Positions 37,440 through 46,637 of a DNA stretch of 64,000 bases are shown one piece after another. Every line of letters begins with the position of its first letter. Positions within the stretch are counted from its first letter, which is position 1. Source of the DNA: Saccharopolyspora montiporae (lineage in GTDB: Bacteria; Actinomycetota; Actinomycetes; Mycobacteriales; Pseudonocardiaceae); the NCBI RefSeq assembly GCF_015209505.1, contig NZ_JADEYC010000018.1:186001-250000 (forward strand). Direction: 5' to 3'. The translations under genes were made by a program, and so were the position numbers. The notes beneath the pieces were generated by a model. That model ran no database searches, was not told the DNA's origin, and saw only the letters and a list, made by a program, of their open reading frames with translations.

Positions 37440-38231
37440 TCACGCCGCTTCGACCAGCGACCGCAGCAGTCTGCCCATCCGGCCCGCCGCGGCCTGTCCG
37501 GCCTCCAGCACCTCCCGGTGGTCGAGCGGCTGCCCGCTCAGCCCGGCCGCCAGGTTCGTCACCAGGGAAAGCCCGAACACTTCGGCGCCGGCGGCCCGGG
37601 CCGCGATCGCTTCCAGCACGGTCGACATGCCGACCAGATCGACCCCGAAGCCGCGCAGCATCCGGATCTCGGCCGGGGTCTCGAAGTGCGGTCCGGGAAG
37701 GCCCGCGTACACGCCTTCCTCCAGCTCCGGGTCGATGTCCCGGGCGAGATCGCGCATCCGCGGCGAGTACAGATCGGTCAGGTCCGTGAAGTCCGCACCG
37801 ATCAGCGGGGATCGGGCGGTGAGGTTGACGTGGTCGCTGATCAGCACCGGCTGGCCCACCCGCATCCCCTCGCGGATCCCGCCCGCCGCGTTGGTCAGCA
37901 CGATGCCGCGGCAGCCGGCGGCCGCCGCGGTGCGGACCCCGTGCGCGACCGGTTCGATACCGCGCCCTTCGTAGAGGTGGGTGCGTCCGAGCAGCACCAG
38001 CACGCGCTTGTCGCCGACGCGCAGCGAGCGGATCGTTCCGGCGTGGCCCACGGCGCTCGGTGCGGCGAACCCGGGCACGTCGGCCATGGTCAGTTCGGTG
38101 TCCGCGGTGCCGATCTCGTCGGCGGCGGGTCGCCAGCCCGAGCCCAGCACGACCGCGACGTCGTGCCGATCGGTACCGGTCGACCGCGCGATCTCCTCCG
38201 CCGCAGCGGCCGGATCAGTAGTTGCCGTCAC
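37440..38231 (-). CDS. punA: Purine-nucleoside phosphorylase
   Basis: A 263-residue trimeric-type PNP that splits inosine and guanosine and their deoxy forms with phosphate. Key elements are [43 protein letters not shown] and [16 protein letters not shown]. The GTG at 38231 is chosen for family length; a GTG at 38261 is in frame. First gene of the PNP-pmm-flavodoxin operon. It receives inosine from adenosine deaminase. Confidence 0.94.
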   Translation of the reverse strand: MTATTDPAAAAEEIARSTGTDRHDVAVVLGSGWRPAADEIGTADTELTMADVPGFAAPSAVGHAGTIRSLRVGDKRVLVLLGRTHLYEGRGIEPVAHGVRTAAAAGCRGIVLTNAAGGIREGMRVGQPVLISDHVNLTARSPLIGADFTDLTDLYSPRMRDLARDIDPELEEGVYAGLPGPHFETPAEIRMLRGFGVDLVGMSTVLEAIAARAAGAEVFGLSLVTNLAAGLSGQPLDHREVLEAGQAAAGRMGRLLRSLVEAA

Positions 38232-38273
38232 ACCGGGCCAGCCTAGTCGAGACCGGATCACGGTGAGGCGTGG

Positions 38274-39980
38274 TCAGCCCGCCGCGAAACCGGGCAGCAC
38301 CGCGTCCAGCAGATGATCGCTGGTGCCGGTCGGCAGGTCGGCCACGGCCGAGGCGCGCAAGACCCACAGGTCCGGGCCGCGCGGCATCAGCACTTCGCTG
38401 GTGTCGCGCACCACCGCCGGTTCCGGCGCGCCGACCAGCGATATCTCAGTGACCTGGTAGGACAGTCGCCGATCGGGTCCGGTCGGGGCATCGGTGGTCT
38501 TGGTGAACCCGCCGCGCGAACCGGCGGCCGTCGACGGCAGCCAGCTCAGGTAGTCGTCCACCTCGTTCCCGGCGGTGAAGAACCCGCCGAAGCGCTCGGC
38601 GGAGATCTCCGCGGAACCGTCCGGGGCGACCCAGGAGACCTCCTTGCTGCCTGCCAGGTCGTTGCGCTCGTTGTGGAACTTCTCCCAGTCCCCGGGTACG
38701 GCCAACGCGAAGGCGCCGCTACCGGGATCACCGGTGTGCTCGGCGGCTTCGTGTCGCAGTTGCAGCCCTAGGTCCGGCAGCGGCTCCACGGAGGACTCCT
38801 CCGGCAGCACCCGCTCACCGGCGAGCACCCGGGTGGCGCTGAAGCCCGCGCCCGCCGCGGCGGCGAACACCAGCAGCGCGGCCAGGACGAGCCCGAGCAC
38901 CGACCATCCGGACGGGCGCCGGGTCCGCACCGGCTCGCGCAGCGCGAACGGCGGGGTGCCCGGATGTTCGGCCAGCGGCGCGGGTTCCGCGGCCTGCCCG
39001 GTTCCCGGTGCCGGCGGCTCGGCCGATCGCTGCGAGCTCTGCGGCGTCGAGCTCTCCGGCGTGCGGACGCGCACGGTGGGTGCGTCCGGATCGAGCAGCA
39101 GACCGAACGGCCGAGCGCCCGGTTCCGGCAGCAGGTGCTGCACCCGGCGGCGGACCTCGGTCAGCGGCATCCGATTCGCCGGGTCCTTGACCATGAGTCC
39201 ACCGATGATCTCGCCGAGCGGGCCGGGGCGCGACGCCGCCGGGACCGGACCGCGCGCGACTTCGGTGACCGTGGCCAGCGGATCATCGCCCACGTCGTAG
39301 GGGGTGCGTCCCTCGGCGGCGGCGAACAGGGTCGTGCCCAGGCCCCACATGTCGGCCGTCGCGGTCACGGCGTCCCCGGTGACGATCTCGGGCGCGATGA
39401 ACGAGGGTGTGCCCAGCAGGATCCCGGTGCTGGTGAGCGTCCGTTCGGCGATGTTGCGTGAGATCCCGAAGTCGCTGAGCTTGATCAGGCCGTCGCTGCC
39501 GACGAGGACGTTGCCGGGTTTGACGTCCCGGTGCACGATCCCGGCCCGGTGCGCTGCTTCGAGCCCGGCCGCCACACCGTCGGCGACCACCGCGAGCTGC
39601 TGGTCGTCCAACCGGCCGTGCTGGTCGAGCAGTGCGGCCAGGCTCTGCGACGGGACCAGTTCCATGACGACGAACGGTTCGCCGTCCTCGCGGGCCACGT
39701 CGTAGAGGGTGACCACGTTCGGGTGGGACAGCGAGGCGATCGCCCGCGCTTCCCGGAGGGCGCGTTCGCGCAGCTCGGCGGCCTGCTCCTCGGGCATCCC
39801 CGGAGGTAGTGCCACCTCCTTCACGGCGACCGGGCGGCGCAGCAGTTCGTCCACACCGGACCAGACGGTGCCCATCGCACCGCCCCCGAGCCTGCTCGCC
39901 AACCGGTACCGGTCACCGATCAGCCGCCCGGGTCCGGTGTCGGTGTCGTCGCTGTCCGTGGGCACGCTGGCATTGTCCAC
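38274..39980 (-). CDS. Membrane Ser/Thr protein kinase
   Basis: A 568-residue eukaryote-like kinase. The kinase domain (~22-285) has the glycine loop LGGGAMGTVW (31-40), catalytic K54 in VAVKE, HRDVKPGN (150-157) and D170-F-G. The activation segment RTLTSTG and GTPSFIAPE look functional. A proline-rich linker leads to one transmembrane helix (~359-382) and an external domain of ~180 residues (AVPGDWEKFHNERNDLAGS onward) that lacks PASTA repeats. It is unlike PknB; the external part may sense a ligand. GTG start, divergent from the mrp operon. Confidence 0.92.
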   Translation of the reverse strand: MDNASVPTDSDDTDTGPGRLIGDRYRLASRLGGGAMGTVWSGVDELLRRPVAVKEVALPPGMPEEQAAELRERALREARAIASLSHPNVVTLYDVAREDGEPFVVMELVPSQSLAALLDQHGRLDDQQLAVVADGVAAGLEAAHRAGIVHRDVKPGNVLVGSDGLIKLSDFGISRNIAERTLTSTGILLGTPSFIAPEIVTGDAVTATADMWGLGTTLFAAAEGRTPYDVGDDPLATVTEVARGPVPAASRPGPLGEIIGGLMVKDPANRMPLTEVRRRVQHLLPEPGARPFGLLLDPDAPTVRVRTPESSTPQSSQRSAEPPAPGTGQAAEPAPLAEHPGTPPFALREPVRTRRPSGWSVLGLVLAALLVFAAAAGAGFSATRVLAGERVLPEESSVEPLPDLGLQLRHEAAEHTGDPGSGAFALAVPGDWEKFHNERNDLAGSKEVSWVAPDGSAEISAERFGGFFTAGNEVDDYLSWLPSTAAGSRGGFTKTTDAPTGPDRRLSYQVTEISLVGAPEPAVVRDTSEVLMPRGPDLWVLRASAVADLPTGTSDHLLDAVLPGFAAG

Positions 39981-40400
39981 TGCGCAGCGGGCCCGCAGTG
40001 CTGAACCCGGCAGGTTCGCCGCTGCTCTGCACCAATCACGAACGGTCGGGGTGGATCACGCTCGGTGTCCGAGGCGTGTTACGGGAAGTGAACTTTCCCA
40101 CCTGCGTTGCCGGTCCGCTGCCCCGCGCGCAACCGCAAGGTCTTTTCGTCGCAACGAAAACTGGCTGACAAGCGGCCACGACACCGTTCACCCAACGATT
40201 AGGTGCACGCCGCGCGATTCGGATAAGTTGACGCCCATCGGACCTCGCTGAGCACCTGGCCCGAGCCTCCCACCGGTCGCCGCGCGCGGCGGATTCCGGT
40301 GTTCTTCCGCGGTGCGCCCGTGGTGGCGGTGACGAACAATTTCGGTGGTCGGGTGTCGGCGGGTTCTCCGACCACGGCCAGTTGGCGTCGAGGAGGTGCC
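39981..40400. other. Divergent intergenic region, kinase and mrp operon
   Basis: 420 bases without a gene I can support. It includes the promoters of the kinase (minus) and the mrp operon (plus). The only clear element is an AT-rich palindrome at 40143-40160. An in-frame extension of mrpA to 40299 is possible but lacks a ribosome site. Confidence 0.6.
40143..40160. promoter_or_regulatory. AT-rich palindrome upstream of mrp operon
   Basis: TTTTCGT-CGCA-ACGAAAA is a perfect dyad with 7-base arms, rare in such GC-rich surroundings. It is 160 bases from the kinase start and 240 from mrpA. A protein operator or a small terminator-like hairpin are both possible. Confidence 0.5.
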
Positions 40401-42782
40401 TTGCTCGCGTTCGTCATCGTGCACCTGCTGGTTGCGCTGGCGCTCCCGATCGTGACCCGGCGCAGCACGCGTGCCGCGTTCCTGATCGCTGCGGTCCCGC
40501 CGGCCGCAGCGCTGGTCTGGGTGCTCAGCCATGCGGGCTCGGTGCTGAACGGCGGGGAGATCGTCCAGACGGTGCAGTGGGCTCCCCTGCTCGGGCTGGA
40601 GTTCAGCTTCCGGCTCGACGTGCTCGGCCTGCTGATGACGCTGCTGGTCGCCGGGATCGGCGCCCTGGTGCTCGTCTACGCCGACTACTACTTCGGCGCG
40701 GGCAGCGGGGACGCGCGCCGGTCCGGTCCGCTGCTGCTGGCCTTCGCCGGCGCCATGCTCGGCCTGATCTACTCCGATGACCTGCTGACCATCTACGTCT
40801 TCTGGGAACTGACCACGATCTGTTCCTTCCTGCTGGTCGGCCAGGCGGGCATCAGCCGCGAGTCGCGGCGCTCCTCGCTGCAAGCGCTGATGATCACCGT
40901 CCTGGGCGGACTGGTCATGCTGCTGGGCTTCGTGGTTCTGGGCGAGAGCGCGGGGACGTACCGGGTCTCCGAGCTCATCGACAACCCGCCGACCGGTACC
41001 GCGGTCACGGTGGCCGGGCTGCTGATCCTGGTCGGCGCGTTCACCAAGTCGGCGCAGGTCCCGTTCCACAACTGGCTGCCCGCGGCGATGGTCGCCCCGA
41101 CGCCGATCAGCACCTACCTGCACGCGGCCTCGATGGTGAAGGCCGGTGTCTTCCTCGTCGGCCGGCTCGGGCCGATCTTCGCCGGGGAACCGCTGTGGTG
41201 GATCCCGTGCGTGGTGTTCGGGCTGGTGACCATGCTGGTCGGCGGTTGGCGCGCGCTGCACGAGTTCGACCTGAAGAAGCTGCTGGCCTTCGGCACGGTC
41301 AGCCAGCTGGGCTTCCTCATGGTGCTCGCCGGCGCCGGGACCTACACCGCGGCGATCGCCGAGGCCACACTGCTGCTGGCGCACGGCCTGTTCAAGGCGA
41401 CGCTGTTCCTGGTCGTGGGGATCATCGACCACCAGACCGGTACGCGCAACATCCGGGAACTGTCCGGTGTGGGCAGACAGCAGCCGTGGCTCGTGGTGAT
41501 CGCGGTCCTGTCCGCCGCGTCGATGGCGGGCATACCACCCATGATCGGCTTCCTCGGCAAGGAGGCCGCGTTCGCCGCGTTCGAGGGCAGCTCGACCGGG
41601 CTGGCCATCACCGCGGTGCTGATCGTCGGCTCGATGATGACCATGGCCTACAGCCTCCGCGTCGTGTGGGGCGCGTTCGCCACCAAGCCGGGCCTGCCGC
41701 GCACCGACGCCCCCTCGCCGAGCGCGGAGGGCTTCGTCCCGGCAGCGCTGCCCGCGCTGGCCAGCCTGGTGCTGGGCATCGCTTACCCGATCACCGACCG
41801 GCTCACCGCTACGTTCGCCGAGGATTACGGCGCCGGGTACGACCCGTACTACCTTGCGCTGTGGCACGGGCTCGAATTCCCGCTGCTGTGGTCGGCGATC
41901 GCCATCGCCGGTGGTTCGCTGCTGTTCTACTGGCGCACCAACCTCACCGCGATGCGGGCCAGGATGCCGCGCCCGCTGGACGCCCAGCGCGGCTACGAGC
42001 TGATCATGGCCCTGCTGGAACGCACCGCGGTCGGTATCACCGGTCGGCTGCAGGTCGGTTCCCTGCCGTCCTACCTGGGCATCATCCTGGTCACCGTGCT
42101 CGCCGTTCCGGGGTCGGCGCTGCTGCTCAGCGGCGTCGTGCCGGATGAGGTGCGCGGCTTCGACAACGTGCTGCAAATCCCGCTCGGGCTCGCCGTGGCG
42201 GTCGCCGCGCTCGCGCTGATCCGCGCGCAGCGCAGGCTCACGGCCGTGATCATGGTGGGGGTCGTGGGCTACGGCGTCGGCGGACTGTTCATCGTGGACG
42301 GGGCGCCGGACCTGGCGCTGGCCCAGTTCCTGGTGGAAACGCTGACCCTGGTGGCGTTCGTGTTCGTGCTGCGCCGCCTGCCGGAGCGGTTCACCCAGAC
42401 CGACGCCCGAGCGCTGCGCGTGCCGAAGATGATCGTGGCCGGTGCTGCCGGCGTGTTCATCGCGGTCGCCGCTGTGGTGTTCAGCGGAGCCCGGGTGGCA
42501 CCGCCGGACGCCAGCGGCGCGTTCATCGCCAACGCCGAGGACGGCGCGGGTGCCACGAACATCGTCAACGCGATCCTGGTGGACTTCCGCGCCTTCGACA
42601 CGGTCGGCGAGATCTCGGTGCTGGCCGTGACCGCGACCGGTGTCGCCAGCCTGATCCTGGCCTCCCGGCACGAGCGGCGGAAACGCAGCACCCGCGCGAC
42701 GACCCCGGCCGCGGTCGGCGAGGGTGCGGAAGCCGGCGACGGCGGTGCGGGCGGCACGACCGACGAGGAGGAACGGCGATGA
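40401..42782 (+). CDS. mrpA: Mrp Na+/H+ antiporter subunit A
   Basis: A 793-residue NuoL-like subunit of the multisubunit cation/proton antiporter. The proton-channel core is clear (LLTIYVFWELTTICSFLLVG, MVAPTPISTYLHAASMVKAG, ALHEFDLKKLLAFGTVSQLG), with a C-terminal MbhD-like extension (VDGAPDLALAQFLVETLTLVAFVFVLRRLP). I start it at TTG 40401 because GAGGAGG lies at 40390-40396; an upstream start at 40299 adds 34 polar residues and has no ribosome site. First gene of a seven-gene operon with 4- to 8-base overlaps. Confidence 0.93.
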   Translation: MLAFVIVHLLVALALPIVTRRSTRAAFLIAAVPPAAALVWVLSHAGSVLNGGEIVQTVQWAPLLGLEFSFRLDVLGLLMTLLVAGIGALVLVYADYYFGAGSGDARRSGPLLLAFAGAMLGLIYSDDLLTIYVFWELTTICSFLLVGQAGISRESRRSSLQALMITVLGGLVMLLGFVVLGESAGTYRVSELIDNPPTGTAVTVAGLLILVGAFTKSAQVPFHNWLPAAMVAPTPISTYLHAASMVKAGVFLVGRLGPIFAGEPLWWIPCVVFGLVTMLVGGWRALHEFDLKKLLAFGTVSQLGFLMVLAGAGTYTAAIAEATLLLAHGLFKATLFLVVGIIDHQTGTRNIRELSGVGRQQPWLVVIAVLSAASMAGIPPMIGFLGKEAAFAAFEGSSTGLAITAVLIVGSMMTMAYSLRVVWGAFATKPGLPRTDAPSPSAEGFVPAALPALASLVLGIAYPITDRLTATFAEDYGAGYDPYYLALWHGLEFPLLWSAIAIAGGSLLFYWRTNLTAMRARMPRPLDAQRGYELIMALLERTAVGITGRLQVGSLPSYLGIILVTVLAVPGSALLLSGVVPDEVRGFDNVLQIPLGLAVAVAALALIRAQRRLTAVIMVGVVGYGVGGLFIVDGAPDLALAQFLVETLTLVAFVFVLRRLPERFTQTDARALRVPKMIVAGAAGVFIAVAAVVFSGARVAPPDASGAFIANAEDGAGATNIVNAILVDFRAFDTVGEISVLAVTATGVASLILASRHERRKRSTRATTPAAVGEGAEAGDGGAGGTTDEEERR

Positions 42783-43324
42783 CCTCGGGCGCCAAGGACC
42801 CGAAGTCCTGGACGAACTGGGACACTCCCTCGGAGCGCTGGCTGCTGTCCGGGTTCCCCCGGGACAACCGGGAACGCACCGTCCTGCTGGAACTGGCCGC
42901 GCGCATCGTGTTCCCGACCGTGCTGGTGCTGTCGCTGTACCTGCTGTTCGCCGGGCACGACAGCGCGGGCGGCGGGTTCACCGGTGGCCTGGTCGGTGCC
43001 CAGGCGTTCGTGCTGCGCTACCTGGCGGGCGGTCGGATGGACGACAGCGCCGTGGTGTCCATGCGCCCGCCGGTGCTGATCGGTATCGGTTTGCTCCTGG
43101 CGGTGTCCACCGCGTTCTACCCGCTGGTGTTCGGCGGCGAACCGCTGGAGAGCGCCATCTACAAGTTCGCCGTCCCGGTGCTCGGCGAGATCAAGTTCGT
43201 GACCAGCATCGTGCTGGACGCCGGTGTGTACCTGCTGATCGTGGGTGTGGTGCTGGATCTGCTGCGCACGCTGGGTTCGGGCATCGAGGCGGATGCCGTG
43301 GCCGCCGAGAGGGGGCAGTCGTGA
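42779..43324 (+). CDS. mrpB: Mrp antiporter subunit B
   Basis: A 181-residue membrane protein of the MnhB family: RIVFPTVLVLSLYLLFAGHDSAGGGFTGGLV is the signature. Three further helices follow (~100-120, ~140-165). ATG overlaps the mrpA stop (ATGA). It is needed for assembly and activity of the Mrp complex in other bacteria. Confidence 0.93.
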   Translation: MTSGAKDPKSWTNWDTPSERWLLSGFPRDNRERTVLLELAARIVFPTVLVLSLYLLFAGHDSAGGGFTGGLVGAQAFVLRYLAGGRMDDSAVVSMRPPVLIGIGLLLAVSTAFYPLVFGGEPLESAIYKFAVPVLGEIKFVTSIVLDAGVYLLIVGVVLDLLRTLGSGIEADAVAAERGQS

Positions 43325-43737
43325 CCGTCAACCTGACCATGGCGATCGTGCTGGCCGTCCTGTACTCGGTCGGCTTCTACCTGCTGATGCAGCGGTCGCT
43401 GATGCGGATCCTGCTGGGCACCGTGCTGCTGGGCCACGGCGCGAACCTGCTGTTGCAGGTCGCCGGCGGGCCACCCGGCCGGGCCCCGTTCCTGGCCACT
43501 GCTGAGCCGGAGCAGATGACCGACCCGCTGCCGCAGGCCATGGCGCTGACCGCGATCGTGATCACGTTCGCGCTCACCACCTTCCTGCTGGCGCTCGGCT
43601 ACCGGTCGTGGTCGTTGCTCGGGCACGACGAAGTGCGCGATGACGTCGAGGACCGCCGGATCCAGCGGGTGCAACGGCAGCTCGCCGAGTCCGAAGAGGA
43701 CGTTCCCGAGGAGCTGGAGAAGGAGGCAACGCAGTGA
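43321..43737 (+). CDS. mrpC: Mrp antiporter subunit C (NuoK-like)
   Basis: A 138-residue NuoK homologue with three transmembrane helices (~5-22, ~27-45, ~70-95). The motif RILLGTVLLGHGANLLLQ with FLAT and PLPQAMALTAIVITFALT is typical of MnhC. The C-terminal ~35 residues are charged and cytoplasmic. GTG overlaps the mrpB stop (GTGA). Confidence 0.93.
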   Translation: MTVNLTMAIVLAVLYSVGFYLLMQRSLMRILLGTVLLGHGANLLLQVAGGPPGRAPFLATAEPEQMTDPLPQAMALTAIVITFALTTFLLALGYRSWSLLGHDEVRDDVEDRRIQRVQRQLAESEEDVPEELEKEATQ

Positions 43738-45269
43738 CGGTTCTGGTGGCCCTGCCTGTGCTGCTGCCGCTGGCCGCCGCTGGGTTGTCGCTGGCACTCG
43801 GCCGGTTCGCCGATGTCCAGCGCGTGATCGGCATCGTCGTGCTCGGCCTGATCATCGCCGACGCGATCGCTCTGCTGTGGATCTCCGACGGCAACGGACC
43901 GCTGGTGCTGCAGCTGGGCGACTGGCCCGCACCGTTCGGCATCACGCTGGTCGCCGACCGGCTCTCGGCGCTGCTGCTGGTGGTGTCCTCGGTGGTCACC
44001 TTCGCGGTGCTGCTGTTCTCCATCGGCCAGCGGATCACCGATTACGGCCGGGAACGCTCCAGCACCACGTTCCACCCGATGTACATGATGCTGTGCGCCG
44101 GCGTGTCGATGGCGTACCTGACCGGCGACCTGTTCAACCTGTTCGTCGCGTTCGAGATCATGCTCGGCTCGTCCTACGTGCTGATCACCCGGCGTACCAC
44201 TGCCTCGCGAGTCCGGGCCGGCATGACCTACGTGATCGTCAGCCTCGCGTCCTCGCTGCTGTTCATCACGATGATCGCGCTGGTGTACGCCTCCACGGGC
44301 ACGGTCAACATGGCCGACCTCGGCGACAAGGTGGGCATGCTGCCCGCCGGGCTGCAGACCGCGCTGGCACTGCTCGTCGTGATCGTGTTCGGCATCAAGG
44401 CGGCGATGGTGCCGCTGCACTTCTGGCTGCCGGACAGCTATCCCACGGCACCGGCGCCGGTGACCGCGGTGTTCGCCGGACTGCTGACCAAGGTCGGCAT
44501 CTACGCGCTGATCCGCACGCAGACCCTCGTGTTCGACCACGAGCAGAGCTGGACGCTGATGCTGGTCATCGCGCTGGTGACGATGGTCGTGGGTGCGCTG
44601 GGCGCGCTGGCGCAGAACGACCTCAACCGGTTGCTGTCGTTCCTGCTGGTCAGCCACATCGGCTACATGCTGTTCGGCCTGGGCGTCTACGACGTGATCG
44701 GGCTGACCGGCGTCATCCTCTACGTGGTCCACCACATCACGGTGCAGGCGACGCTGTTCCTGGTCAGCGGTCTGATCACCCGGCACACCGGTACGGTGGC
44801 GCTGACCAGGATGGGCGGGCTGCTCAAGGCCGCTCCGCTGATCGCGGTGTTGTTCGCGCTGCCCGCGCTGGCGCTGGCCGGCGTTCCGCCGTTCTCCGGG
44901 TTCGTCGCCAAGTTGGCCCTGCTGCAGGCGGGTGTGGGCGCCGGTACCTGGATGGCCTACGCGGTCACCGGTGGGGCGGTGCTCACCAGCCTGCTGACCC
45001 TCTACGCCATGGCCCGGGTGTGGACCCGGGCGTTCTGGGGCCAGGTCAAGGCACCCGAGGTCGACCCGGACCCCACCGACGAACTGGTCGTCGGCACCGC
45101 GACCTCGAACCGGCCGATGGTCGCGGCGACCGGGGTGCTGGTGGTGGCCAGCGTGGTGGTCGCGGTGCTCGCGGGCCCGCTGGCCGGGATCTCCGGTCGC
45201 GCGGCGGAGGACCTGATGGATGGCCAGACGTATCGGACGGCGGTGCTTGGGGGTGTGGCGAGTGACTGA
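43734..45269 (+). CDS. mrpD: Mrp antiporter subunit D (NuoN-like)
   Basis: A 511-residue proton-channel subunit with about 14 transmembrane helices. Conserved charged residues lie in LFVAFEIMLGSSYVL, KAAMVPLHFWLPDSYPTAPAP, VFAGLLTKVGIYAL and QNDLNRLLSFLLVSHIGYM. It is related to MrpA and NuoN. GTG overlaps the mrpC stop. Confidence 0.94.
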   Translation: MTVLVALPVLLPLAAAGLSLALGRFADVQRVIGIVVLGLIIADAIALLWISDGNGPLVLQLGDWPAPFGITLVADRLSALLLVVSSVVTFAVLLFSIGQRITDYGRERSSTTFHPMYMMLCAGVSMAYLTGDLFNLFVAFEIMLGSSYVLITRRTTASRVRAGMTYVIVSLASSLLFITMIALVYASTGTVNMADLGDKVGMLPAGLQTALALLVVIVFGIKAAMVPLHFWLPDSYPTAPAPVTAVFAGLLTKVGIYALIRTQTLVFDHEQSWTLMLVIALVTMVVGALGALAQNDLNRLLSFLLVSHIGYMLFGLGVYDVIGLTGVILYVVHHITVQATLFLVSGLITRHTGTVALTRMGGLLKAAPLIAVLFALPALALAGVPPFSGFVAKLALLQAGVGAGTWMAYAVTGGAVLTSLLTLYAMARVWTRAFWGQVKAPEVDPDPTDELVVGTATSNRPMVAATGVLVVASVVVAVLAGPLAGISGRAAEDLMDGQTYRTAVLGGVASD

Positions 45270-45813
45270 TCGGGCACCGGGACTGGCCCGGCGCGCGTTG
45301 GGACGGGCTCCGCTGGTCGTCTGGCTGACGCTGGTCTGGCTGCTGCTGTGGGGCACGCTCGACGCCGGGACCGTCTTCTTCGGACTCGTGGTCGCGCTGC
45401 TGGTGTCGTTCCTGTTCCCGTCACCGGTGATCCGGACGAACATCAAGCTGCGCCCGCTGGCCCTGCTGCGGCTGATCATGTTCCTGATCGTGGACATGGT
45501 CGGCTCCACGATTCGGGTCGCCTGGCAGTCGGTGCGCTACGGGCGGTCGGCCAAGTCGGCCATCGTCGAGGTCGAGCTGCTGACCGACTCGGACCACATC
45601 ACCGCGATGGTGGCCAACGCGGTATCGCTGGCACCCGGCAACTTCGTGCTGCAGATCGACCGGGAGAACCGCATCTGCTACGTGTACTCACTCGGGGTGT
45701 CCGAGGAGGGCGTCGGCCGGGTCCGCTCGGACGTGCTGCGGATGGAGAACCGCATCGTGCGCGCCGTCGGTTCCGCCTCGGATCTCGCGCTGCTGGAAAG
45801 GAAGCCCGCATGA
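45262..45813 (+). CDS. mrpE: Mrp antiporter subunit E
   Basis: A 183-residue MnhE protein. The basic start and two helices (WLTLVWLLLWGTLDAGTVFFGLVVALL) are followed by the conserved RVAWQSVRYGRS and cytoplasmic domain TAMVANAVSLAPGNFVLQID. GTG at 45262 overlaps mrpD by 8 bases. Confidence 0.92.
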   Translation: MTDRAPGLARRALGRAPLVVWLTLVWLLLWGTLDAGTVFFGLVVALLVSFLFPSPVIRTNIKLRPLALLRLIMFLIVDMVGSTIRVAWQSVRYGRSAKSAIVEVELLTDSDHITAMVANAVSLAPGNFVLQIDRENRICYVYSLGVSEEGVGRVRSDVLRMENRIVRAVGSASDLALLERKPA

Positions 45814-45863
45814 TGACGCATCGGCAGGCGGCCGCGCCCGCAGTCCGGACAGCGGGGGGCTGA
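45810..45863 (+). CDS. Tiny ORF between mrpE and mrpF (17 codons)
   Basis: An ATG overlaps the mrpE stop (ATGA) and opens the reading frame MMTHRQAAAPAVRTAGG, which ends two bases before the GTG of mrpF. If translated it would hand ribosomes from mrpE to mrpF, where there is otherwise a 52-base gap in a tightly overlapping operon. The peptide itself has no recognisable feature. It may be chance. Confidence 0.3.
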   Translation: MMTHRQAAAPAVRTAGG

Positions 45864-45865
45864 CC

Positions 45866-46132
45866 GTGTTCTGGGTTTTCGTGATCACCCTCGCCCTGCT
45901 CACCGCGGCCGTGCTGCTCGTGCTCGTGCGGTTGATGCGCGGTCCGTCGACGCTGGACCGCATCGTGTCGATGGACGTGTTCGTGACGCTGCTGATCGCG
46001 GCCACCTGCGTGGCGATCGGCTGGCAGCGGGAAGCGCAGAACATCGCCCTGCTGGCCGCGTTCGCCCTGCTGGCCTTCATCGGGTCGGTCAGCGCGGCCC
46101 GCCTGATCGAGAAGAAGGAGCCGTACCGATGA
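45866..46132 (+). CDS. mrpF: Mrp antiporter subunit F
   Basis: An 88-residue protein with three transmembrane helices. RLMRGPSTLDRIVSMDVFVTLL is the MnhF signature. The GTG at 45866 follows a GGGGGG run. Confidence 0.92.
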   Translation: MFWVFVITLALLTAAVLLVLVRLMRGPSTLDRIVSMDVFVTLLIAATCVAIGWQREAQNIALLAAFALLAFIGSVSAARLIEKKEPYR

Positions 46133-46479
46133 GCGCGCTGGACGTCTTCGCGGCCTTGTGCCTGATCATCGGTGCGCTGTCCTGTTTGCTCGGCGCGGTC
46201 GGCCTGCTGACCTTCCCGGACGTGGCGGGGCGTCTGCAGGCGGCGACCAAACCGCAGACGTTCGGCCTGATCCTGATCTTGCTGGGCACCGCGGTCCAGC
46301 TGGAGTTCATCTACGGCTCCGGGCTGCTGCTGGTGGCGCTGTTCCAGATGCTGACTTCGCCGGTGCTCTCCCAGCTCGTGGGACGAGCTGCCTATCGCAC
46401 GGACAGCATCCGGCGGGACACCCTCGTGGTGGATGATCTCGGGGACCGCATCCGACAGGAGGAGGAGCGGGCGCGCTGA
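46129..46479 (+). CDS. mrpG: Mrp antiporter subunit G
   Basis: A 116-residue MnhG protein, last of the operon. The signature GLLTFPDVAGRLQAATKPQTFGL is intact, with three membrane helices and a charged cytoplasmic tail (RRDTLVVDDLGDRIRQEEERAR). ATG overlaps the mrpF stop. No strong terminator hairpin was seen directly after it. Confidence 0.92.
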   Translation: MSALDVFAALCLIIGALSCLLGAVGLLTFPDVAGRLQAATKPQTFGLILILLGTAVQLEFIYGSGLLLVALFQMLTSPVLSQLVGRAAYRTDSIRRDTLVVDDLGDRIRQEEERAR

Positions 46480-46637
46480 ACGCCGCGGCTGCACCGATCA
46501 GGGGGAGCTCCTTCGGTCCCGGGTCCGCCCCGAGTATGATCAAATGGGTTCACGCAGGGGCGATCTCCCGGCGCTCGCGGTCGTGCGGTGACGCCGGTGC
46601 CTCGTTGCGAGCCGCGGTGGAGACGAGGTGTGGCGTG

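Noticed and set aside
40188..42671. An 827-residue open frame antisense to mrpA
   Set aside because: Its protein is a low-complexity run of His, Arg, Gln and Gly typical of the complement of a GC-rich membrane gene. It has no family signature, while mrpA on the other strand is unmistakable.
43599..45509. A 636-residue open frame antisense to mrpC-mrpE
   Set aside because: Same reason: composition is that of an antisense shadow and spans three real genes.
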